Source of the DNA: Halomonas borealis | Lineage (GTDB): Bacteria > Pseudomonadota > Gammaproteobacteria > Pseudomonadales > Halomonadaceae | Reading direction: 5' to 3' | NCBI RefSeq assembly: GCF_004798905.1 | Contig: NZ_SDMO01000003.1 | Coordinates: forward strand, 1-64,000 | DNA: 64,000 nucleotides | In this document: positions 29,905 through 38,538 of the stretch, piece by piece | Layout of the letters: each line of letters starts with the position of its first letter | Position numbering within the stretch: the stretch's first letter is position 1 | The notes under the pieces: generated by a model | Told to the model about the DNA's origin: nothing | The model's input: the letters and a program-made list of their open reading frames with translations, nothing else | Database searches by the model: none | Made by a program: the position numbers and the translations under genes

Positions 29905-31101
29905 ATGACTGCCCTACGCTCACTGCGCCTGAAGAAGAATGCCGATCGCCGCCTCAAGGCGGGGCATCTCTGGCTGTACTCCAACGAGATCGACACTCAG
30001 GCCACGCCGCTCAAGGCCTTCGCGCCTGGTGAGCAGGCCCAGGTCGAGGCCGCCAACGGCAAGGCGCTGGGCGTGGCCTACGTCAATGCCCATTCGCTGA
30101 TCTGTGCCCGCCTGGTCTCCCGCGATCCGGGCATGCTGCTCGATCGCTCGCTGCTGGTGCATCGTCTGAACCAGGCCCTGGCGCTGCGTCAGCGCATGTT
30201 CGACAAGCCGTTCTATCGCCTGGTGCATGGCGAGGGCGACCTGCTGCCGGGGCTGATCATCGATCGCTTCGGCGACGTGCTGGTGGTGCAGATCAATACC
30301 GCCGGCATGGAGGCGATGCAGGAGTCGCTGCTCGACGCCCTGGACAAGGTGATCGCACCGAGCGCCGTGGTACTGCGCAACGATACCTCCGGTCGCCGTC
30401 AGGAAGGCCTCGAGCGCCAGGTCGAGGTCATCAAGGGCACACTGCCGGAGGCGGTGGAGCTCGAGGAGAATGGCGTGCGCTTCGTCGCCCCGGTGCTCGA
30501 CGGCCAGAAGACCGGCTGGTTCTATGACCACCGCGTCAACCGTGCCTGGCTCAACCAGCAGGTGGCCGGCAAACGGGTGCTCGACCTGTTCAGCTATGTC
30601 GGTGGTTGGGGCGTGCAGGCCGCCGCCCATGGCGCCAGCGAGGTGCTGTGCGTGGATTCCAGCCAGCCGGCGCTCGAGCGTGTCGCCGACAATGCCGCCC
30701 TCAACGGCCTGCACGAGCAGGTCACGGTGGGGGCGGGCGATGCCTTCGAGGCCATGGCCGCCCTCAAGGCCGACGGCGAACAGTTCGACGTGGTGATCCT
30801 GGATCCGCCCGCCTTCATCCAGAAGCGTAAGGACACCGCCGCCGGCGAGCGTGCCTACGGCAAGCTCAACCGCGAGGCCATGCGACTGCTGGGCCGCGAC
30901 GGCCTGTTGCTCTCGGCGTCCTGCTCGATGCACCTGGCGCCGGAACGCCTGGTGGATAGCGTGCGTGGTGCCGCCCGCCATCAGGATCGCCACGCCCAGC
31001 TGCTGTTCCAGGGCCACCAGGGGCCGGATCACCCGGTGCATCCGGCGATCCCCGAGACGGCCTACCTCAAGGCGCTGGGCGTGCGCGTCTTCCGCGACTG
31101 A
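29905..31101 (+). CDS. rlmI: 23S rRNA (cytosine1962-C5)-methyltransferase
   Basis: A 398-residue class I SAM methyltransferase with an N-terminal PUA domain (LRLKKNADRRLKAGHLWLYSNEID). The central β-barrel GEGDLLPGLIIDRFGDVLVVQ precedes SAM motif I VLDLFSYVGGWGVQAAAHGA and the motif DPPAFIQKRKD. A Cys in SASCSMHL acts in C5-methylation. Both domains match RlmI (YccW), which modifies C1962 of 23S rRNA. The start at 29905 fits the PUA start; a GTG at 29857 is less likely. It follows mutM by 87 bases. Confidence 0.9.
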   Translation: MTALRSLRLKKNADRRLKAGHLWLYSNEIDTQATPLKAFAPGEQAQVEAANGKALGVAYVNAHSLICARLVSRDPGMLLDRSLLVHRLNQALALRQRMFDKPFYRLVHGEGDLLPGLIIDRFGDVLVVQINTAGMEAMQESLLDALDKVIAPSAVVLRNDTSGRRQEGLERQVEVIKGTLPEAVELEENGVRFVAPVLDGQKTGWFYDHRVNRAWLNQQVAGKRVLDLFSYVGGWGVQAAAHGASEVLCVDSSQPALERVADNAALNGLHEQVTVGAGDAFEAMAALKADGEQFDVVILDPPAFIQKRKDTAAGERAYGKLNREAMRLLGRDGLLLSASCSMHLAPERLVDSVRGAARHQDRHAQLLFQGHQGPDHPVHPAIPETAYLKALGVRVFRD

Positions 31102-31184
31102 AGACAGCGCAAGGGCTTGCCTCGGGCGGTGGAATTGTCACATCGTGCCAAGGCAAGTCGCCCGCCCTTTTCAAGGAAGACGCC

Positions 31185-31520
31185 ATGACCGAGGTGCCCT
31201 GGACCTTGATCTTCGCCCACGGCAACGCCCTGCTGGTGGGCCATGTGAGCAACCTGCTCGACGCCGCGGGGATTCCCTGCGAGCTGCGCAACATGACCCT
31301 CGGTGGTGGCGCCGGGGAGCTGCCGCCGCTGGAGTGCGAGCCCCAGGTGTGGGTCGCCGCGCACAATCGCGAACAGGCCGAGGCGTTGGTGCAACAGGCG
31401 CTCGAGGACCCGGCGCCGGGGAGCGCTTGGCGCTGTCCGGCCTGCGGCGAGGAGCTCGAGGGTGCCTTCGATACCTGCTGGAATTGCGGTGGACGCAAGG
31501 AGGACGAGCATGGCCGCTGA
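31185..31520 (+). CDS. DUF2007 protein with C-terminal zinc ribbon
   Basis: A 111-residue protein with two parts. The first 70 residues (TLIFAHGNALLVGHVSNLLDAAGIPCELRN...EPQVWVAAHNREQAEALVQQAL) match the DUF2007 'putative signal-transducing' fold, a ferredoxin-like βαβ module. A treble-clef zinc ribbon ends the protein (CPACGEELEGAFDTCWNCGG, four Cys). Function is unknown. The pair suggests protein-protein or nucleic-acid contacts. It overlaps the thioesterase by 11 bases, so the two are probably cotranslated. Confidence 0.85.
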   Translation: MTEVPWTLIFAHGNALLVGHVSNLLDAAGIPCELRNMTLGGGAGELPPLECEPQVWVAAHNREQAEALVQQALEDPAPGSAWRCPACGEELEGAFDTCWNCGGRKEDEHGR

Positions 31521-31968
31521 GCCTGGCGCGCTCGATTGGGACCTGTCCGAGCCCTTCCTGATCGATATCCTGGTCGGGCCAGAGGCCATCGATCACTATG
31601 GTCACGTCAACAACGCCCAGTATCTGCGCTGGGTGGAGCAGGCCAGTTGGGCGCATTCCGGCCAACTGGGCCTGACGCTTGAGGACTACCGGGCACTGGA
31701 TCGCGCCATGGCCGTGCACCGTCACGAACTCGACTATCTGGCGCCGGGGTTCGAGGGCGAATGCCTGGCCATGGCCACCTGGATCATCGCCTGCGATTCG
31801 CGCCTTACCCTGACTCGCCGTTTCCAGCTGATGCGCCCGCGAGATGGCATCACCCTGCTGCGCGCGCGCACCCGCTACGCCTGCATCGCGCTCTCCAGTG
31901 GCCGCCTTCGCCGTCTACCCCGGGAATTCGTCCAGGCCTACGGCGGAGCCCTGGCCACAGAAACCTGA
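31510..31968 (+). CDS. hot-dog fold acyl-CoA thioesterase
   Basis: A 152-residue 4HBT-family enzyme. The signature HYGHVNNAQYLRWVEQASWAH with the Asn/Tyr motif is that of acyl-CoA thioesterases of the YbgC/FadM type. It likely hydrolyses acyl-CoAs; the chain-length preference is unknown. The start at 31510 overlaps the DUF2007 gene. The N-terminal residues (LDWDLSEPFLIDILVGPEAID) are complete. It ends 229 bases before the next operon. Confidence 0.85.
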   Translation: MAAEPGALDWDLSEPFLIDILVGPEAIDHYGHVNNAQYLRWVEQASWAHSGQLGLTLEDYRALDRAMAVHRHELDYLAPGFEGECLAMATWIIACDSRLTLTRRFQLMRPRDGITLLRARTRYACIALSSGRLRRLPREFVQAYGGALATET

Positions 31969-32085
31969 TCGCATAGGACTGACTGCCGAACCGTTCCGGG
32001 CCCCGGAGGCTCCCAGCCTCGAGGGGGAAGGGATAAAGGCGGCGGTCGAGCAGTGTCGCCAATCCGCTACGCGATTTTCTCCTCC

Positions 32086-32114
32086 TTGTCAGCTTGCGTT
32101 CATGCGGGCTTAAC
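32086..32114 (+). promoter_or_regulatory. possible promoter for the P-loop/ABC/two-component operon
   Basis: TTGTCA (32086-32091), 17 bases, CTTAAC (32109-32114). The -35 is good but the -10 is poor, which would suit a promoter that needs an activator such as the operon's own OmpR-type regulator. GCGTT and AACGC arms flank the spacer region (32096-32116). Confidence 0.35.
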
Positions 32115-32160
32115 GCGGCGCTCACCGACCTGACAGGATGCACCGAATGGTCGCCGGTAG

Positions 32161-32188
32161 CCTCTGGGGTGTGTCTTCATCCCAGAGG
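32161..32188 (+). promoter_or_regulatory. hairpin that hides the first ribosome-binding site of the operon
   Basis: CCTCTGGG (32161-32168) pairs perfectly with CCCAGAGG (32181-32188) around a 12-base loop. The 3' arm contains the AGAGGA ribosome site for the ATG at 32198. If the hairpin forms, translation of the first gene and the coupled genes would be blocked, so this may be a thermosensor or ligand-controlled switch. Confidence 0.6.
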
Positions 32189-32197
32189 ATTTCCGTC

Positions 32198-33307
32198 ATG
32201 ACCTGCGTCACTCTCGTGACTCCCTTCGCCGTTCCTGCCGCCGCCAAGTGGGCCTTTACCACGCGCCGTGTGAAGCGCGATGACGTTCATGCCCTCGTGA
32301 GTCTTGATCATTCGGCTCGCGCCGGTGATCTGATCCTGTACGAGATTCTCCAGGTCGGCCAGCACAAGCGACTCCAGCTGGCCTGCGGCCGTCCCAGCGA
32401 GAGCTATCCCGGTGACCTGGTGGTGGTATGCGTGGGTGATCGCTACGCGCCGGATCAGTTCATGGGGCGCGCCGAGGTGGATAAGCGCATGGATCTGTTG
32501 GCCGGTGGTGGCATCGCCGGCAAGGTGGAGGCGGCCCACGCCCGGATGGCTCGTCCCACTCAACTGCGTCCGCTGGGCTTTCTCGCCGACGCGTGGGGCG
32601 AGGTGGTCAATATCGACCGCTACGCCATCGTCGATGCGCGTATCCCCGATGACGTCGTGGTGCTGGGGGTGTTCGGTGCTTCCATGAACGCCGGCAAGAC
32701 CACGGCGGCGGTAAGCCTGGCCCACGGCCTCAAGCGTGCGGGCTTCGCGGTGGAGGGAGTCAAGGCCACCGGCACCGGCGCCTTCGGTGATTTCAATGCC
32801 TTCGCCGATGCCTCGGTTGCGGTCAGCGACTTCACCGATGCCGGCATGGCCTCGACCTTCCGCTGCCCGCTGACGCGCATCGAACGCGGCTTCGAAGCTC
32901 TGGTCGGTGGAGCGGCGTCGCGTGGCGCCGAGGTGGTCGTGGTGGAGATCGCCGACGGGGTCTTTCAGGACGAGACCGCTGCGATCCTGGCGGATTCCGC
33001 GATCATCGAGCGCCTGGACGGCATCCTGTTCGCTGCCCCTGATGCCCTGGGTGCGGTGGGTGGCGTTGCGGTACTCAAACGCCATGGCCTGAGGCCCTTC
33101 GCCCTGGCAGGCATGCTGAGTCTGTCGACCCTCGGCAGTCGCGAAGCCAGCGGCGAGACCGGACTGCCGGTGGTCAAGCGCGAGGCGTTGTGCGACCCCG
33201 AGGCCGTATCGAGGCTGGTGGCGCCGATCATGAAGAGACGCGTCGGTCTGTCCGTGCTCAAGGGCCCGATGGATAGCGAACGTCTGGCCACGGGTGCCAC
33301 CGCATGA
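32198..33307 (+). CDS. P-loop NTPase, DUF1611/MobB-BioD-like
   Basis: A 369-residue cytoplasmic protein. The first 130 residues form a β-rich domain (GDLILYEILQVGQHKRLQLA, then YPGDLVVVCVGDRYAPDQFMG). A P-loop follows at residues 160-169 (GASMNAGKTT) in a VVVLGVFGASMNAGKTTAAV context typical of BioD, MobB and DUF1611 proteins. A Walker B-like strand (VVVVEIADG) is near residues 246-254, and DFTDAG near 211-216. Relatives include the DUF1611 protein DgcN of D-glutamate catabolism, but no dgcA is nearby. The start at 32198 uses the AGAGGA site inside the hairpin. It is first of four genes overlapping by ATGA or GTGA. Reaction unknown. Confidence 0.75.
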   Translation: MTCVTLVTPFAVPAAAKWAFTTRRVKRDDVHALVSLDHSARAGDLILYEILQVGQHKRLQLACGRPSESYPGDLVVVCVGDRYAPDQFMGRAEVDKRMDLLAGGGIAGKVEAAHARMARPTQLRPLGFLADAWGEVVNIDRYAIVDARIPDDVVVLGVFGASMNAGKTTAAVSLAHGLKRAGFAVEGVKATGTGAFGDFNAFADASVAVSDFTDAGMASTFRCPLTRIERGFEALVGGAASRGAEVVVVEIADGVFQDETAAILADSAIIERLDGILFAAPDALGAVGGVAVLKRHGLRPFALAGMLSLSTLGSREASGETGLPVVKREALCDPEAVSRLVAPIMKRRVGLSVLKGPMDSERLATGATA

Positions 33308-34914
33308 GCGAGTTTCCCGAACTCTCGGGGGGTGGCAGAGACCGGCAGATCGCGCTGGTGGCGGGCTTGGGGATCATCCAGGCGGGCTTGATGATGGCCA
33401 CGGCCTTCGCCACCCGTGACGTCTTCATCGCTCTGCGCCACGCAACGGGCGAGAGTCCAGCTCAACTGCCGTTGACGTCGCTGGCGGTGCTGGTGGCCGC
33501 GGCGCTGGCCATCGCCGCCTGCCAGGCCCTGGCCAGGGGCCGCGGCGAGGCCATCGGCCAGAGCTACGCGGTGGAGCTGCGCAGCGTGGTCTTTCGCGCC
33601 ATCGCCGCCCTCGGTGTCGAGCGTGCTGGTCGCCGTCTGGGGGGGCTGTCGCTGCGCTTCGTCGGAGATCTCTCGGCGGCCCGGGGCTGGGTCGGCATGG
33701 GGATCACGCGGCTGGTGTCGGCGGCGGTGGTCTTTCCCATGGCGGCGCTGTGTCTGTGGCTGATCGATCCCACCCTGGCGATGGCTGGCATGCTGCCGAT
33801 TCTCGGTGCAGTGACCCTGGCCGCGGGTCTGGGGCTGGCGCTCGGTCGCCTGCATCGTGATCTGCGTCGGCGCCGGGCCGGGGTGGCCATTGCGGCGATG
33901 GAGCGTATTCCCATCGCCCGCGAACTGGCGCTGATGAATCGTCTGCCCAGGGAGCTTGCCAGCCTCGAGCGCAAGGGACGACGCAGCGCCGAGGACGCGG
34001 TGCGTCGAGTGCGGCGGGTGTCGTTGTTGCGCGCGCTGCCCAACGCCTCCCTGGGGCTGGGTGGCGCGATGGTGCTGTGGGCCACCGCGCGCTTCGGGCT
34101 GACGGCGGCGGACGCCGCTGCGGCGCTGTCGGTGCTGGCGATCCTGGTGGTGCCGGTGCGCGAATGCGTGGGGGTCTGGGATCGCTACAGCGCCTGGTGC
34201 ATCGCCCGCGACAAGTGCCGGACACTGCTCGGGCGGGCCGAGGCGTTGCCGCGAGTGCGCCGACGGGGGCGGCCGGTGCCGCTGGACCTGGAGTGCCTAC
34301 GGGTGGACGGCCGCACCCTACACCTGCGCATCCGCGCGGGCCAGCGGGTACGCCTGGACACCCATGATCCGGATCTGGCATCTCGGGTGCTGGCGGTTCT
34401 GGCGCTGCGGCGCGCGCCGCAGGCGGGTCGACTGCACTTCGACGGGCTGCCGAACCAGCCGGCCATCGCCTATATCGGGGATCGTCCCGTCGTGCTCCGG
34501 GGCAGTCTGCGCCGCGCGCTGACCATGGGGGCGGCTGCCCGCCCCGACGATGATGACATCACCCGGGTGGCGCGGGAATGCGGCCTGGGCCCCGCCATGA
34601 CACGCCTCGGTGGTCTGGATGGACGGGTCGAGGAGGGTGGAGGCAACCTGACGCCTGGGGAGTCCCTGCGGGTGGCCCTGGTCCAGGCACTGCTGTCGCA
34701 CCCCGACCTGGTGGTGGTCGACAGCCGCCTGTGGCCGGCGCTCGAGGATGCCGCTGAACTGTTCAGGCGGCTCAACGCCCGTTGTCCGGCCACCCTGGTG
34801 CACGATCTGCCCGAGGCGGTGGCCGGCGATGTTGGCATGGTGCTGCGCCTGTCAGAGCATGAGGGTCGCAAGACGCAGCCTTCGGTTCGCCGGAACAGTA
34901 AACTTGGGTCATGA
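33304..34914 (+). CDS. ABC-exporter-like protein with a degenerate ATPase domain
   Basis: A 536-residue protein: an N-terminal membrane domain of about six helices (residues 15-295) in exporter (type IV) style, then a nucleotide-binding-like domain (325-520). The ATPase motifs are lost. Where Walker A GPSGSGKST should stand is DTHDPDLAS (352-360). The Q-loop Gln is missing (IGDRP). The signature LSGGQ is LTPGE (449-453). Walker B LVVVDS (469-474) lacks the catalytic Glu, while a His-loop His remains (500). ATP hydrolysis is therefore unlikely. It could be a heterodimer's inactive half, but no active half is adjacent, or a transporter-derived sensor for the kinase encoded next. Overlaps both neighbours by 4 bases. 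Confidence 0.8.
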   Translation: MSEFPELSGGGRDRQIALVAGLGIIQAGLMMATAFATRDVFIALRHATGESPAQLPLTSLAVLVAAALAIAACQALARGRGEAIGQSYAVELRSVVFRAIAALGVERAGRRLGGLSLRFVGDLSAARGWVGMGITRLVSAAVVFPMAALCLWLIDPTLAMAGMLPILGAVTLAAGLGLALGRLHRDLRRRRAGVAIAAMERIPIARELALMNRLPRELASLERKGRRSAEDAVRRVRRVSLLRALPNASLGLGGAMVLWATARFGLTAADAAAALSVLAILVVPVRECVGVWDRYSAWCIARDKCRTLLGRAEALPRVRRRGRPVPLDLECLRVDGRTLHLRIRAGQRVRLDTHDPDLASRVLAVLALRRAPQAGRLHFDGLPNQPAIAYIGDRPVVLRGSLRRALTMGAAARPDDDDITRVARECGLGPAMTRLGGLDGRVEEGGGNLTPGESLRVALVQALLSHPDLVVVDSRLWPALEDAAELFRRLNARCPATLVHDLPEAVAGDVGMVLRLSEHEGRKTQPSVRRNSKLGS

Positions 34915-36470
34915 AAATTATCAGTGTCGTAACCGCCTATACCCTGGTGTTGCTGACCATGGCCTGTACCGGCGCGGTGCTGGCCTACTGGAGCGTCGAG
35001 CGCAGCACCTGGCTGAGTGATCGAATGAACCTGGCGCACCGTTCCTACGAGGCGCACCTGAACCTGTCGACCCACAGCTACCGGCTGTTCAAGCAATACG
35101 CGGATGCCCTGCTGATCGGCGATCAGGATGGTGGCGAGGGAGAGCGCCAGCTGAATGAGTTGGTACGCCGGGATATCAGCGAGATCCGCGATATTGTCGG
35201 CGCCGAGATCGAGCTGGTGGGAGACGAAGAGGTCGAGGAGCTGGAGCTGCTGGCCAGGCTCGAGGACCAGCTGGACGAGGTGATCTACGGCTACGCGGAA
35301 CTGATCGACTCGGAGCAGGAGTTCGACCCGGTCAGCCGCTGGCTGAGCTTCTACGCCCTGCTCGATGAAGCCATCGATGAGCGCTTCCGGGAGCTGATGG
35401 ACATCGCGCTCGAGGGCGAGATCGAAGAGGTCCGTGAAGCCCGCGAGGAGATCGCTCGGGGAGCCCGCCAGACGCGCTGGCTGGCGCTGGGTTTCGCGCT
35501 GTTGGCGGTGGCGCTGACGGTGGCGGTCATGGTGTTCTACCGTCGTCGGGTGTCGCGGCGCTGCCAGCGTCTGATGGCGGGGGTCGAGCGCATGCACAAG
35601 GGGGCCTTCGGTCACACCATCGCGATCACCGGCGACGATGAGCTGGGCCGTATCGGTCGCTTGCTCAATCAGATGGGTGCCGACGTGCGCATCCATCGGC
35701 GCGCGCTGGAGCGCCAGAACAGCGCGCTGGAGAGGGCGGTGGCGGATCGAACCGGTGAGCTCGAGCGGCTGCTGGAGGAGGCCCGTCGGGCAGAACGCCA
35801 TCGGCGCCGGCTGCTGGCCGATGTCAGCCACGAGCTGCGTACACCCCTGACCATCATCCAGGGCGAGTGCGACGTGATACTGCGGGCGCGCCAGGCCGAT
35901 GAGGGCGATTATCGCGAGGCACTGCGTCGCGCCCGGGAAGCGGCCTCCCATACCACCGCGCTGATCGATGATCTGCTGACCATTGCACGCCAGGAAAGTG
36001 GCGAACTACGCTTGCGCCCGCAGCCAACCGAGCTGGTCGCGTTTCTCAAGGATAGTATCAGCCTGTCATCGGTATTGGTGTCACTGGAGACCGAGGTCTC
36101 CGCCGCGCCCATCGAAGTGGATCGTCTCCGGTTGCGACAGTCGGTGCTGGCGCTTCTGCAGAATGCCCGAGTCCACGGTGGCCCCCGGGTGGTGGTGCGC
36201 CTGGGTCGTCACGACGACGGCTGGCGGATCTCGGTGGAAGACGATGGCAGGGGAGTGTCGGTGGCCGACAAGGCGGTGGTATTCGAGCGCTTCTATCGCA
36301 GTGCCAATGCCTCCGCAAACTACACGGAGGGCAGCGGTCTGGGGCTGCCTATCGTGCGTGCCATTGCCCGTGCCCATGGAGGCGACGCCGGTCTGGAGGA
36401 CCGGCCGGGCGGTGGGCTGATCGTCTATATCGATGTGCCAGGGATGGCCGAGGAGTCCGCGTCGAAGTGA
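34911..36470 (+). CDS. sensor histidine kinase
   Basis: A 519-residue membrane histidine kinase. Helix 1 spans residues 5-27 and helix 2 residues 190-210. The 160-residue periplasmic part between them is very acidic and helical. A HAMP region (FYRRRVSRRCQRLMAGVERM) and a coiled coil lead to the phospho-accepting His307 (DVSHELRTPLTIIQGE). The ATP-binding domain has an N-box (VLALLQNARVHG), a D-box DDGRGV and a GSGLGLPI box, so the kinase looks active. The predicted partner is the response regulator encoded next. It starts as ATG overlapping the stop of the ABC-like gene, an unusual union with a degenerate transporter. Confidence 0.9.
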   Translation: MKIISVVTAYTLVLLTMACTGAVLAYWSVERSTWLSDRMNLAHRSYEAHLNLSTHSYRLFKQYADALLIGDQDGGEGERQLNELVRRDISEIRDIVGAEIELVGDEEVEELELLARLEDQLDEVIYGYAELIDSEQEFDPVSRWLSFYALLDEAIDERFRELMDIALEGEIEEVREAREEIARGARQTRWLALGFALLAVALTVAVMVFYRRRVSRRCQRLMAGVERMHKGAFGHTIAITGDDELGRIGRLLNQMGADVRIHRRALERQNSALERAVADRTGELERLLEEARRAERHRRRLLADVSHELRTPLTIIQGECDVILRARQADEGDYREALRRAREAASHTTALIDDLLTIARQESGELRLRPQPTELVAFLKDSISLSSVLVSLETEVSAAPIEVDRLRLRQSVLALLQNARVHGGPRVVVRLGRHDDGWRISVEDDGRGVSVADKAVVFERFYRSANASANYTEGSGLGLPIVRAIARAHGGDAGLEDRPGGGLIVYIDVPGMAEESASK

Positions 36471-37147
36471 ATGTGTTGGTAGTGGAAGATGAGCATCGAG
36501 TCGGGGACTTTCTGTGCCGCGGGCTCAAGGGAGAGGGCTGGACCGCCACCCGCGCCGCCGACGGTGAAATGGCGCTGTCGCTGTTGAAGGAGGGGGGCTA
36601 CGATGTGGTGCTGCTCGACATCATGTTGCCGGGCATCTCCGGCCATGAGGTGTGCACGCGGATCAGGGGACGGGGCGACGAGGTGCCGATCCTGATGCTG
36701 ACGGCATTGGATGCCACCGACGAGAAGGTCGTGGGGCTGCGCAAGGGCGCCGATGACTATCTGAGCAAGCCCTTTTCCTTCGATGAACTGATCGCTCGCA
36801 TGGAGGCGCTGCATCGCCGTGCCGCGGGGTGGGCGGACGCGATCGCCGACGCACCAGCGGCGGATCCGGTGCAGTTCGATCGTGAGGCGCTGTGCCTGAA
36901 GATCGACGACGAGGTGATAGAGCTGTCTTCGAAGGAGCGCGGCCTGCTGGCGCTGCTGCTCGGCAATGCCGGGCGGGTGATGAGTCGCGAGCGCATTCTC
37001 AACGCGGTCTGGGGGCTCAATGAGGATCCGATGACCAATACTGTCGATGTCTATGTGGGGCGGGTGCGGCGCAAGCTCGGCGACCATGCCTCGCGCATCA
37101 CCACGGTTCGCGGCGCGGGATACCGCTACGACGCTCCGGCCCCCTGA
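36467..37147 (+). CDS. OmpR-family response regulator
   Basis: A 226-residue response regulator: a receiver domain with acidic pocket EDE (residues 7-9), phospho-acceptor Asp51 (LLDIMLPG), Thr81 and Lys103 (LSKPFSF), then a winged-helix DNA-binding domain (LSSKERGLLALLLGNAGRVMSRERILNAVWG...TVRGAGYRY). It is a typical OmpR/PhoB type activator. The start is GTG at 36467, overlapping the kinase stop as GTGA. The cluster seems to end here; I found no clear terminator in the next 210 bases. Confidence 0.92.
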   Translation: MNVLVVEDEHRVGDFLCRGLKGEGWTATRAADGEMALSLLKEGGYDVVLLDIMLPGISGHEVCTRIRGRGDEVPILMLTALDATDEKVVGLRKGADDYLSKPFSFDELIARMEALHRRAAGWADAIADAPAADPVQFDREALCLKIDDEVIELSSKERGLLALLLGNAGRVMSRERILNAVWGLNEDPMTNTVDVYVGRVRRKLGDHASRITTVRGAGYRYDAPAP

Positions 37148-37290
37148 GGCGCTTTGCCGGCTCGTGGGTTCGGGGGATCTCACTCGGAGGTGTGTCTTGC
37201 TGTCTTTTGGCCGTGATGCCGAAAAATCTTTTGTCGCTTACCGGGCGGTTTATGGAACTTTCCGTTTTTTCTCAAGGGCTTTATTGGCAA

Positions 37291-37335
37291 AAAAATACTG
37301 TGCTTCACTGTAGTTGACGATAAAAATGCTGTGCT
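37291..37335 (+). repeat. pair of 14-bp direct repeats upstream of ald
   Basis: AAAAATACTGTGCT (37291-37304) and AAAAATGCTGTGCT (37322-37335) differ at one base and lie 31 bases apart start to start, three helical turns. This is a common layout for a regulator binding one face of DNA. The surrounding 210-base gap is unusually AT-rich for the window. Confidence 0.7.
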
Positions 37336-37340
37336 ATGAA
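37314..37340 (+). promoter_or_regulatory. probable ald promoter
   Basis: TTGACG (37314-37319) and TATGAA (37335-37340) are separated by only 15 bases. The second direct repeat fills the spacer. A short spacer suggests dependence on an activator such as an Lrp/AldR-like protein, which often control ald; this is inference. Confidence 0.45.
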
Positions 37341-37357
37341 ACGATGGGAGAGTCGTC

Positions 37358-38473
37358 ATGCAGATCGCCGTCCCGAAAGAAATCAAGAACCATGAATACC
37401 GTGTCGCCCTGACCCCCAGCGGTGCCCGCGAGCTGGTCGGGCGCGGCCATGCGGTCGTCGTCCAGGCGAGTGCCGGCGAAGGAGCGGGCTTCAGCGACGC
37501 CGATTACGAGGCCGCCGGTGCGCGCCTCGAGTCCGAGGTGGCTCGGGTCTGGGCCGAGGCCGAGTTGATCCTCAAGGTCAAGGAGCCGCAGCCCGAGGAG
37601 GTCGCACGCCTCTCCCGTGGGCAGACGTTGTTCACCTACCTGCACCTGGCCGCCGAGGAAGCGCTGACCCGCGGGCTGATGGCCAGCGGCGCGACCTGTG
37701 TCGCCTACGAGACCATCACCGCCGCCGAGGGCGGGCTGCCGCTGCTGGCGCCGATGAGCACCGTGGCCGGCCGCATGGCGGTACAGGCCGGTGCCCACAG
37801 CCTGGAAAAGGCTCAGGGCGGGGCCGGCGTGCTGCTGCCCGGCGTACCCGGCGTGGCACCGGCCAAGGTGACCGTGATCGGGGGCGGCGTGGTCGGCGAG
37901 AATGCCGCGCGCATGGCGCTGGGGCTGGGCGCCGAGGTGACGGTGCTGGACAAGTCCATCCCGCGCCTGGAGACCCTCGATGACCGCTATCAGGGTCGCA
38001 TGAAGACCGTCTTCTCCACCGCCGACGCCCTGGACGAGGCGGTGCGCGAGTCCGACCTGATCATCGGTGCCGTGCTGGTGCCCGGGGCCGCCGCGCCCAA
38101 GCTGATCACCCGTGCCATGCTGGCCGACATGAAGCCGGGCAGCGTGTTGGTGGACGTGGCCATCGATCAGGGTGGCTGCTTCGAGACCAGCAAGCCGACG
38201 ACCCATGCCGAGCCGACCTATGTGGTCGACGGCGTGGTGCATTACTGCGTGGCCAACATGCCGGGAGCGGTGGCGCGGACCTCCACTCAGGCGTTGACCA
38301 ACGCCACCCTGCCGTTCGTCGTCGCCCTGGCCGACAAGGGCTGGCAGCAGGCGCTGGCCGACGATGGCCACTTCGCCGCGGGGCTCAACGTCCATGATGG
38401 CCAGCTGACCTACCGGGCCGTGGCCGAGGCCTTCGGGCTCGAGTACGTGGAGGCCGGCGGGCTGATCGGTTGA
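37358..38473 (+). CDS. ald: alanine dehydrogenase
   Basis: A 371-residue NAD-dependent alanine dehydrogenase, interconverting alanine and pyruvate plus ammonia. The N-terminal [20 protein letters not shown] is the family signature. Catalytic Lys and His are in LILKVKEPQ and FTYLHLAA. The Rossmann motif is [20 protein letters not shown]. Length is normal. A GGGAGA ribosome site precedes the ATG. The upstream direct repeats suggest dedicated control by alanine availability. Confidence 0.97.
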   Translation: MQIAVPKEIKNHEYRVALTPSGARELVGRGHAVVVQASAGEGAGFSDADYEAAGARLESEVARVWAEAELILKVKEPQPEEVARLSRGQTLFTYLHLAAEEALTRGLMASGATCVAYETITAAEGGLPLLAPMSTVAGRMAVQAGAHSLEKAQGGAGVLLPGVPGVAPAKVTVIGGGVVGENAARMALGLGAEVTVLDKSIPRLETLDDRYQGRMKTVFSTADALDEAVRESDLIIGAVLVPGAAAPKLITRAMLADMKPGSVLVDVAIDQGGCFETSKPTTHAEPTYVVDGVVHYCVANMPGAVARTSTQALTNATLPFVVALADKGWQQALADDGHFAAGLNVHDGQLTYRAVAEAFGLEYVEAGGLIG

Positions 38474-38538
38474 TGCCCGTGGCCGGTCGTTTATTAGGAT
38501 GAGTGATAGGGTAGGGTCGGCGCGGCGTCGATCCTGCT

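Noticed and set aside
32198-33307. DgcN (D-glutamate N-acetyltransferase) assignment
   Set aside because: Only the DUF1611-like P-loop region suggests it; the dgcA partner is missing and the context is a two-component system.
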